DNA of 7,876 nucleotides from Colimorpha_A sp045593985 (lineage in GTDB: Bacteria > Bacillota > Clostridia > Oscillospirales > CAG-272). The notes beneath the pieces are model-generated. The model searched no databases and had not been told where the DNA came from. It saw only the letters and a program-made list of their open reading frames with translations. The stretch is taken from contig JAZNXR010000005.1 in NCBI GenBank assembly GCA_045593985.1, positions 1 through 7,876 of the forward strand, read 5' to 3'. The stretch's first letter is position 1. Every line of letters begins with the position of its first letter. Position numbers and translations under genes: made by a program. Of the stretch, positions 1-4,504 are shown piece after piece.

Positions 1-231
1 TACATTCCTTTGGAACACCTCATCCGGTTTCGCTTCGCTCAACCACCTTCCCCAAGGGGAAGGCAAGACGGCGTGGCGAAGCTTTGACACGTCATTGTAG
101 GGACAGGCGCCTCGGGAACCCCCAAAACTCGACAAGCTCGTTTCGGGGAACCCCTTACCTCGACTGTCCGTTTGAAAACAATGTTACATTCCTACCGAAC
201 ATCTTATTTGCAAACGACGGATGAGGTGTTC
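1..231. repeat. Composite intergenic region of nested inverted repeats, possible MITE-like or REP-like element
   Basis: No gene is visible here. The outer arms are an exact 14-nt inverted repeat, GAACACCTCATCCG at 13-26 and its complement at 218-231, and pairing can continue four more bases (GTTT/AAAC) past a 2-nt bulge. Inside the left half, GCTTCGC (32-38) and GCGAAGC (76-82) flank the hairpin CCTTCCCC-AA-GGGGAAGG (46-63). In the right half, CATTGT (93-98) pairs with ACAATG (178-183), and GGACAG (101-106) with CTGTCC (164-169). Between them lie two near-identical GGGAACCCC blocks (about 114-123 and 145-154). Positions 185-210 look like a degenerate direct copy of 1-26, both starting TACATTCCT. 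This layering suggests non-autonomous dispersed repeats that inserted into one another. No transposase is present. Positions 232-287 show nothing recognisable. Confidence 0.6.
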
Positions 232-279
232 GGGGGAGAGATGATACGTCGCTTTTGCTCGGCTCATAAACCGCACAGC

Positions 280-315
280 GAAACAAAATACGCCTCCGCA
301 TATGCGGAGGCGTAT
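280..315 (-). terminator. Rho-independent terminator of the EEP-family gene
   Basis: Positions 288-315 form a perfect 28-bp palindrome centred on CATATG, with GC-rich arms (CGCCTCCG/CGGAGGCG). Read on the minus strand it begins 3 nt after the TAA stop of the gene at 319-1116 and is followed by a T-rich run, TTTTGTTT. This is the standard intrinsic terminator layout and matches the strand of the upstream gene. The plus-strand side lacks a comparable T tract, so it probably acts in one direction only. Confidence 0.85.
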
Positions 316-318
316 GAA

Positions 319-1116
319 TTATTTAAGCTCAAGCTCAAAGAGAACGGGATTATGGTCGGAGGGGAATTTTCCGTCGAAGTGCTCACGGAGGACTCTTCCG
401 CTTATCGGGGTGATGCCCTTCGGGTTAGCGAAGCAAAAGTCGATGTGTCCGCCGAAGGTCTTTCCCGTGACTCTTATCTCCTCGTCGGTCATTGCGTTTG
501 CGAGATTGTAGCCGTGGTAGGTCGGAGACTTGTCGCCTGTCGTTACGGCAGTAACGTCAACGAAGTCCTTCGTCATCTCCTTGTAGCCGAGCATCTCGCT
601 GTTGAAATTGTAGTCTGCTGTTACGAAAACTGCATTGCTGCCGTGTGCATTTACGCGGCTCAAAATGAGGCGCGCACTATCCGTCTGGCACTGATCGCCG
701 AAGCCGAAATGCGTGTTTGCGGCAATGAATATCTTGCCTGTTGCGATCTCCTTGAGCTTCGCCCAAAGGCAGATTCTGTGACAGCCGTATTCGTCCCAGC
801 CCTTTGATTCGACCTCAGGCGTGTCGGAAAGCCAGAAGTAGCCCTTGTCGAGGCACTCGTACTTGTCCTTTTTCCAGAGCATGGGAGTCGATTCCTTGTT
901 GCTCTCTGCACGGTACTTGTTAAATACCTCGTAGCCTGCTTCCTCAAAGAAGTTGCCGAATAGCTCAAACCAGTGGGGAGTTGCCTCCTGCATTCCGATT
1001 ATATCGGGATCGTATTTTTTTAGAATGCTGATAACACGGGGAGCGCATTCCTCAAGAGAATGTCCCTCGGGACCGCCACCGCAGCATATGTTAAATGTCA
1101 TTACTTTCATACTCAT
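319..1116 (-). CDS. Endonuclease/exonuclease/phosphatase (EEP) family hydrolase
   Basis: The 265-residue protein is a single EEP (DNase I-like) fold domain, about the usual length for a stand-alone member. Visible family motifs are TFNI with Asn9, the QEA motif with metal-binding Glu44, NTH with His136, ADYN with Asp168 and Asn170 (most relatives have GDFN), IDF with Asp226, and SDHNP with Asp254 and catalytic His255. All expected active-site positions are present, so it should be an active Mg2+-dependent phosphodiesterase or phosphomonoesterase. The family covers nucleases, sphingomyelinases and inositol phosphatases, and the substrate cannot be read from sequence. There is no signal peptide or membrane segment, so it is probably cytoplasmic. 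The start at 1116 is preceded by GAGGT about 8 nt upstream; the next ATG two codons later is too far from it. The gene is monocistronic, with its own promoter and terminator, and is divergent from ylxM. Confidence 0.9.
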   Translation of the reverse strand: MSMKVMTFNICCGGGPEGHSLEECAPRVISILKKYDPDIIGMQEATPHWFELFGNFFEEAGYEVFNKYRAESNKESTPMLWKKDKYECLDKGYFWLSDTPEVESKGWDEYGCHRICLWAKLKEIATGKIFIAANTHFGFGDQCQTDSARLILSRVNAHGSNAVFVTADYNFNSEMLGYKEMTKDFVDVTAVTTGDKSPTYHGYNLANAMTDEEIRVTGKTFGGHIDFCFANPKGITPISGRVLREHFDGKFPSDHNPVLFELELK

Positions 1117-1144
1117 TTGTGATTACCTCACTTTCTTTAAGCCC

Positions 1145-1172
1145 ATTATATCAAATGGAGAGCGATAGTCAA
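1145..1172 (-). promoter_or_regulatory. SigA-type promoter for the EEP-family gene
   Basis: On the minus strand, TTGACT (1172 to 1167) is followed after 16 nt by TATAAT (1150 to 1145), a near-consensus housekeeping promoter. It lies about 29 nt upstream of the start codon at 1116, leaving a short leader that carries the GAGGT ribosome binding site. Confidence 0.8.
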
Positions 1173-1223
1173 TATTTCTTCCGGAAATAGATAAAATAAT
1201 TCAAGAAAAAAGCAAAAAAGTAC

Positions 1224-1252
1224 TTGACAACGGACAATGGGTTTGCTATAAT
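1224..1252 (+). promoter_or_regulatory. Consensus SigA-type promoter for the ylxM-ffh operon
   Basis: TTGACA (1224-1229), a 17-nt spacer and TATAAT (1247-1252) match the vegetative consensus exactly. It sits 42 nt upstream of the ylxM start and is divergent from the EEP promoter; the two -35 boxes are about 51 bp apart across A-rich DNA. A ribosome binding site GGAG (1285-1288) follows, 6 nt before the ATG. Confidence 0.88.
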
Positions 1253-1294
1253 GTGTAAGGCAATTTGCTTTACAGTTAAAAAACGGAGTAAATT

Positions 1295-1633
1295 ATGTCG
1301 AAAAATCTTAATATGTCGCTTCTTCTCGACTTCTACGGAGACATTCTTTCGGAAAAGCAAAGGGAAGCGTGCGACCTCTTTTATAACGGCGATTATTCGC
1401 TTTCGGAAATCTCCGAGATCACGGGAATAACTCGTCAGGGCGTGCGTGACCGAATCGTCAAGAGCGAGGAGATAATAACGGAGCTTGAAGAAAAGCTCGG
1501 GCTTGCCGCTCGCTTCGGAGATATGGGAAAAACCGTTACCTTTATAATCGACCGCCTGAATCAGCTTAAAGCAGAGGGGCAAAGTGTCGACGATATCATA
1601 AGCGCGGCGAAGAAACTTAATAAGGAATTATAA
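1295..1633 (+). CDS. ylxM: YlxM-family putative helix-turn-helix protein, SRP-associated
   Basis: The protein has 112 residues, the normal size for the YlxM/UPF0122 family. It opens with MSLLLDFYGDILSEKQ, followed by a sigma-70 region 4-like helix-turn-helix around residues 30-60 (LSEISEITGITRQGVRDRI), then a charged helical tail. In Firmicutes and streptococci ylxM sits directly before ffh, and the protein has been reported to modulate signal recognition particle activity; whether it also binds DNA is unsettled. Here it is the first gene after a consensus promoter and its TAA stop is only 2 nt from the ffh ATG, so the two are almost certainly co-transcribed and may be translationally coupled. 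Identification rests on both sequence and neighbourhood. Confidence 0.93.
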   Translation: MSKNLNMSLLLDFYGDILSEKQREACDLFYNGDYSLSEISEITGITRQGVRDRIVKSEEIITELEEKLGLAARFGDMGKTVTFIIDRLNQLKAEGQSVDDIISAAKKLNKEL

Positions 1634-1635
1634 TT

Positions 1636-2970
1636 ATGTTCCAGAACTTAACCGAAAAAATAAGCGCGGCGTTCAAAAAGTTCAAGAACAAGGGAAAGCT
1701 GACTGAAGAAGACGTAAAGGTCGGTATGCGCGAGATAAAGCTCGCGCTCCTTGAAGCAGACGTAAACTTTAAGGTAGTCCGTGACTTTATAAAAAAGGTT
1801 ACCGAAAGAGCCGTTGGCTCCGAGGTGCTCAGTAGCCTGCTTCCCGCACAGCAGATCGTAAAGATCGTAAACGAAGAGCTGACCGAGCTGATGGGCGGAG
1901 AGGGCGAAAGAATCAAGCTCGCATCTCGCCCCCCCACGATCGTTATGATGGTAGGTCTGCAGGGTGCAGGTAAAACGACACATTGCGGCAAGCTTGCGGG
2001 AATGTTTAAAAACCAGGGCCGTCGACCTCTGCTCGTTGCCTGTGACGTCTACCGTCCTGCGGCAATTAAGCAGCTCCAGGTCGTAGGCGAACAGCTTGAG
2101 ATCCCGGTATTTTCAATGGGAAGTGACGTCTCCCCCGTAAAGATTGCGGCGGCGGGCGTTGAGCACGCAAAGCAGCACGGACACGACATCGTATTCATAG
2201 ATACCGCAGGCCGTCTCCATATCGACGAAAAGATGATGGAGGAGCTTAAGGAAATAAAGAGCGAGCTTGAGCCGCAGGAAATTCTCCTCGTTGTAGACTC
2301 TATGCTCGGTCAGGACGCAGTAAACGTAGCTGAAAGCTTCAATTCGCTCCTTGATATCACAGGCGTCGTGCTGACGAAGCTCGACGGTGATACAAGAGGC
2401 GGTGCGGCGCTTTCTGTAAGATACGTTACCGGAAAACCGATAAAATACGTCGGTGTCGGAGAAAAGCTCGATGCGATCGAGCCGTTCCATCCCGACCGCA
2501 TGGCATCCCGAATCCTCGGAATGGGCGACGTCCTCACCCTTATCGAAAGGGCAGAGCAGGCGTACGACGAAAAGCAGGCAGTTGAGCTCGAGCGCAAAAT
2601 GCGCGATTCGACCTTCGACCTTGAGGACTTCCTCGAGCAGTTCCGCCAGATAAAGAAAATGGGCCCTATGAAGGATCTTCTCGCATCGATTCCGGGAATA
2701 GACGCATCAAAGCTTCAGAACGCACAGATTGACGAAAAAGCAATCGGCCGTACCGAAGCAATAATCCTTTCGATGACACCGAACGAAAGACATAAGCCCT
2801 CGATTATAACCCCGCCGCGTAAAAGGCGAATTGCCGCAGGCTCGGGAACGAAGGTCGAGGACGTAAACCGACTTCTCAAGCAGTTCGAGCAGACCTGCAA
2901 GATGATGAAGGAAATGTCAAGCGGAAAATTCAACCGCATGCTTAAGAGAACTCGAAAGCACCGTAAATGA
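1636..2970 (+). CDS. ffh: Signal recognition particle protein Ffh (SRP54)
   Basis: This is the GTPase subunit of the signal recognition particle. It binds signal sequences of nascent membrane and secreted proteins, plus 4.5S/scRNA, and docks on FtsY at the membrane. The 444-residue length is normal. An N-terminal helical bundle (1-90) precedes the G domain, with P-loop GLQGAGKTT (107-115), DTAGR (189-193) and TKLDGD (247-252). The M domain spans roughly 310-444 and contains the RNA-binding signature RKRRIAAGSG (395-404) and VNRLLKQFEQ. Two departures stand out: the usual NGS or NAS before RKRRIA is TPP here, and the C-terminus is a short basic tail ending RTRKHRK instead of a Met/Gly-rich stretch. 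The putative finger loop (MGPMKDLLASIPGI) is also Met-poor. An AAGGAA-like ribosome site lies inside the end of ylxM. Confidence 0.98.
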   Translation: MFQNLTEKISAAFKKFKNKGKLTEEDVKVGMREIKLALLEADVNFKVVRDFIKKVTERAVGSEVLSSLLPAQQIVKIVNEELTELMGGEGERIKLASRPPTIVMMVGLQGAGKTTHCGKLAGMFKNQGRRPLLVACDVYRPAAIKQLQVVGEQLEIPVFSMGSDVSPVKIAAAGVEHAKQHGHDIVFIDTAGRLHIDEKMMEELKEIKSELEPQEILLVVDSMLGQDAVNVAESFNSLLDITGVVLTKLDGDTRGGAALSVRYVTGKPIKYVGVGEKLDAIEPFHPDRMASRILGMGDVLTLIERAEQAYDEKQAVELERKMRDSTFDLEDFLEQFRQIKKMGPMKDLLASIPGIDASKLQNAQIDEKAIGRTEAIILSMTPNERHKPSIITPPRKRRIAAGSGTKVEDVNRLLKQFEQTCKMMKEMSSGKFNRMLKRTRKHRK

Positions 2971-2978
2971 TAACACTC

Positions 2979-2992
2979 GGTTGAAATCAACC
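2979..2992 (+). other. Small stem-loop between ffh and rpsP, possible weak attenuator or processing site
   Basis: GGTTGA-AA-TCAACC forms a short dyad beginning 9 nt after the ffh stop, followed by TTTGTTAATAAAAAATATT. The stem is short and the T run is interrupted, so it is too weak to call a terminator with confidence. It could set the ffh to rpsP ratio by partial termination or RNA cleavage. The rest of this 67-nt gap is AT-rich and shows no convincingly spaced promoter for rpsP. Confidence 0.3.
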
Positions 2993-3037
2993 TTTGTTAA
3001 TAAAAAATATTATTTAATTTTTTCGGAGGAAAGAAAA

Positions 3038-3283
3038 ATGGCAGTTAAAATCAGACTCAGAAGAATGGGACAGAAGAAGGCTCCCTTCTACCGCATCGTT
3101 GTTGCAGATTCCCGTTCTCCCCGTGACGGACGTTTCATCGAGCAGATCGGACACTACAATCCCATGACCGATCCCGCTGAGGTTCAGATCGACGCAGAGA
3201 AGGCAACCAAGTGGATCAAGAACGGCGCTCAGCCGACTGATACCGTTCGTGCACTTCTTAAGAAGCAGAACATTATCGGGTGA
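3038..3283 (+). CDS. rpsP: 30S ribosomal protein bS16
   Basis: The 81-residue protein is a full-length bS16, a small-subunit protein that binds 16S rRNA in the body of the 30S particle. The family N-terminus MAVKIRLRRMGQKKAPFYRI is clear, followed by VVADSRSPRDGRFIEQIGHYNP and the C-terminal segment with KWIKNGAQPTDTVRALLKK. The start at 3038 is set by a strong GGAGGA (3025-3030) 7 nt upstream and by the conserved MAVKIR start; an in-frame ATG at 2981 would add residues unlike any S16 and begins in the stem-loop after ffh. It follows ffh in the conserved Firmicutes order, and its stop codon region carries the ribosome site for khpA. Confidence 0.98.
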   Translation: MAVKIRLRRMGQKKAPFYRIVVADSRSPRDGRFIEQIGHYNPMTDPAEVQIDAEKATKWIKNGAQPTDTVRALLKKQNIIG

Positions 3284-3288
3284 AGATA

Positions 3289-3528
3289 ATGCCGGAGCTT
3301 AAGCAGCTTCTTACCGACATATCTGCGGCGATAATTGATTATCCCGAGCAGCTTGTCATCGATGAGCGCGAGGAAGGCGATACTATCGTTTTCACCGTGA
3401 CCGTGGCAGAAAGCGACATGGGAAAGATCATCGGCAGACGAGGCAAGAACGCCAAGTGCTTACGCACTGTGATGAAGGCGGCGGGTAATACCGTTGGCAA
3501 AAAGATCATCGTAGATATAGCGGAATAA
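3289..3528 (+). CDS. khpA: KH-domain RNA-binding protein KhpA (YlqC family)
   Basis: This is a 79-residue protein made of one KH domain, matching KhpA/YlqC, which in Gram-positive bacteria partners with KhpB (Jag/EloR) to bind RNA and affect cell division and elongation. The RNA-binding loop GRRG is at residues 49-52, inside MGKIIGRRGKNAK, followed by a helix with LRTVMKAA and a final strand KKIIVDIAE. I chose the ATG at 3289: it is preceded by GGGTGA, which includes the rpsP stop, about 5 nt away. A GTG at 3280 would overlap rpsP by 4 nt and add three residues, so is possible but less likely. It is the last gene of the operon here; a terminator starts 10 nt after the stop. Confidence 0.95.
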   Translation: MPELKQLLTDISAAIIDYPEQLVIDEREEGDTIVFTVTVAESDMGKIIGRRGKNAKCLRTVMKAAGNTVGKKIIVDIAE

Positions 3529-3538
3529 GACCGGAAAT

Positions 3539-3570
3539 AAAAAGCAGCCGTAAATGCGGCTGCTTTTTGT
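3539..3570. terminator. Bidirectional Rho-independent terminator between khpA and the DeoR-family gene
   Basis: A 10-bp stem, AAAGCAGCCG (3541-3550) with CGGCTGCTTT (3557-3566), encloses the 6-nt loop TAAATG and can be extended by two A-T pairs to 3539-3568. It is followed by T-rich DNA on the plus strand, and on the minus strand by TTTTTATTT. It lies 10 nt after the khpA stop and 7 nt after the DeoR gene stop, so it can end both converging transcripts. Confidence 0.88.
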
Positions 3571-3574
3571 TGTT

Positions 3575-4330
3575 TTAAGGATGCAAAAAATTTACGCTTG
3601 GGAATTTGTCCCCGAGATTTTTGGGCACTTCGGTATTGCATATCATATAATCAAGATTATCAAGAGTCGTAAGTCGGAACGGTGCGATTCTTCCTATCTT
3701 TGATTCAAGACAGAGGTAAACGCGTCTGTCGGCGTTTTCGATCATCGCGCGGCGAACGTCGTTCGCCTCCTGATATACGCAGGTAAGGACGCCGTCGTTG
3801 CTTATCGCTTGGCTGGAAATAAATGCAATATCTGCGTGTATCGATCTTATTACGTCAAGCGCCATGCTTCCGACGAGCATAACCCGATCCTCGTTATACA
3901 TAAGACCGCCCGTGCAGATGACCTTTACCGAATAGTTACACAGCTCACGCGCGATCTCGATTCCGTTAGTAATGACTGTTATTCCCTTAATGCCCGCGAT
4001 TTCGACGGCGAGATAAATCGTCGTGCTCGACGCGTCGAGGAAAACTACGTCTCCTTCTTTTACCAATCCCGCAGCAACCTGCGCGATTTTTTTCTTTTCG
4101 TTTTTTCCGAGCTGATATCTGTGAGAAAAGGGAATGTTTCTCGTTACCGAGTCGATCGCTTCAGCGCCGCCGTGTTTTCTTGAAATCAGCCCTTTGCTCT
4201 GAAGCTCCGAAAGGTCGCGTCTTATACTCGATTCGCTTATCGAGAGTGCCTTGGCGAGATCCTTTACGCTTATATATCCGTTAATTTTGACAAGCTCAAG
4301 TATTTCATTTTCTCTTTCGGTGTTATACAT
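3575..4330 (-). CDS. DeoR/GlpR-family transcriptional regulator
   Basis: The 251-residue protein has the standard DeoR layout and length. An N-terminal winged helix-turn-helix spans about residues 5-56, with the signature ISVKDLAKALSISESSIRRD, then SELQSKGLISRKHGGA. A DeoRC sensor domain (about 75-230) carries KKKIAQVAAGLVKEGD, the phosphosugar-site motif DASSTTIYLA and VITNGIEIA. Family members usually repress sugar-catabolic genes and respond to a phosphorylated sugar or nucleotide metabolite; the ligand is unknown here. The start at 4330 follows GGAGGA (4339 to 4334) and gives the typical opening MYNTERENEIL. An upstream ATG at 4384 would add 18 unconserved residues and place the coding region over the operator-like repeats. 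It is divergent from the large secreted LamG-phosphoesterase gene, its likely target, and is probably autoregulated. Confidence 0.93.
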   Translation of the reverse strand: MYNTERENEILELVKINGYISVKDLAKALSISESSIRRDLSELQSKGLISRKHGGAEAIDSVTRNIPFSHRYQLGKNEKKKIAQVAAGLVKEGDVVFLDASSTTIYLAVEIAGIKGITVITNGIEIARELCNYSVKVICTGGLMYNEDRVMLVGSMALDVIRSIHADIAFISSQAISNDGVLTCVYQEANDVRRAMIENADRRVYLCLESKIGRIAPFRLTTLDNLDYMICNTEVPKNLGDKFPSVNFLHP

Positions 4331-4359
4331 ATATCCTCCGTCGTGTTTGCACGTTTTAT

Positions 4360-4436
4360 TGCGCAAAAATTGGCAAATGAGCATAAAACCCGAGAAATAT
4401 TGCCAATTTGCGCACCACTGTTGACTGAATTGCGCA
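4360..4436. promoter_or_regulatory. Putative DeoR-family operator array in the divergent intergenic region
   Basis: The heptamer TTGCGCA occurs at 4408-4414 and 4430-4436, 22 bp apart (about two helical turns), and as its complement TGCGCAA at 4360-4366. The outer part forms a larger imperfect dyad: GCGCAAAAATTGGCAA (4361-4376) against TTGCCAATTTGCGC (4400-4413), differing only by two extra A residues. One heptamer lies between the -35 and -10 boxes of the plus-strand promoter, so bound repressor would block RNA polymerase. Position between a DeoR gene and its divergent neighbour makes this the natural binding site. Function is inferred. Confidence 0.6.
4380..4406 (-). promoter_or_regulatory. 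Weak candidate promoter for the DeoR-family gene
   Basis: On the minus strand TTGGCA (4406 to 4401) is followed after 15 nt by TATGCT (4385 to 4380). Spacing is short and the -10 is only a partial match. It overlaps the operator dyad, as expected for autoregulation, but the call is tentative. Confidence 0.3.
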
Positions 4437-4449
4437 TTTGTTCTATAAT
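4421..4449 (+). promoter_or_regulatory. SigA-type promoter for the secreted LamG-phosphoesterase gene
   Basis: TTGACT (4421-4426), a 17-nt spacer and TATAAT (4444-4449) form a near-consensus promoter. The spacer contains the TTGCGCA heptamer at 4430-4436. Transcription would begin near 4456, leaving a leader of about 50 nt before the ATG at 4505, whose ribosome binding site AAGGAG is at 4493-4498. Confidence 0.85.
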
Positions 4450-4458
4450 TATTATAGC

Positions 4459-4478
4459 TTACTTTTGTAAAAAAGTAA
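4459..4478 (+). promoter_or_regulatory. Small hairpin or dyad at the 5' end of the LamG-phosphoesterase leader
   Basis: TTACTTTT (4459-4466), loop GTAA and AAAAGTAA (4471-4478) form an 8-bp perfect stem that would sit at the very start of the transcript. It is AT-rich and has no T tract after it, so it is not a terminator. It could stabilise the mRNA 5' end or be a further protein-binding dyad. Confidence 0.4.
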
Positions 4479-4504
4479 AGATATTTTCTTATAAGGAGAA
4501 AAAT

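Noticed and set aside
1..231. CRISPR array or RNA gene in the repeat region
   Set aside because: The repeats are inverted, irregular and not separated by uniform spacers; no tRNA cloverleaf or known structured RNA could be recognised by eye.
172..807. 211-codon plus-strand open frame
   Set aside because: It starts in the repeat region, reads through the terminator palindrome and is antisense to the EEP gene, whose full set of catalytic motifs shows which strand is real.
1173..1189. TATTTC/GAAATA dyad with TTCCGGAA between the divergent promoters
   Set aside because: It is short and next to AT-rich DNA, so it may be chance; no regulator gene nearby gives it meaning.
2981..3037. N-terminal extension of rpsP from an upstream ATG
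   Set aside because: The added residues are not part of bS16, and the strong GGAGGA site with correct spacing points to 3038.
4331..4384. N-terminal extension of the DeoR-family protein
   Set aside because: It would cover the operator-like dyad, has no ribosome site, and the family start motif begins at 4330.
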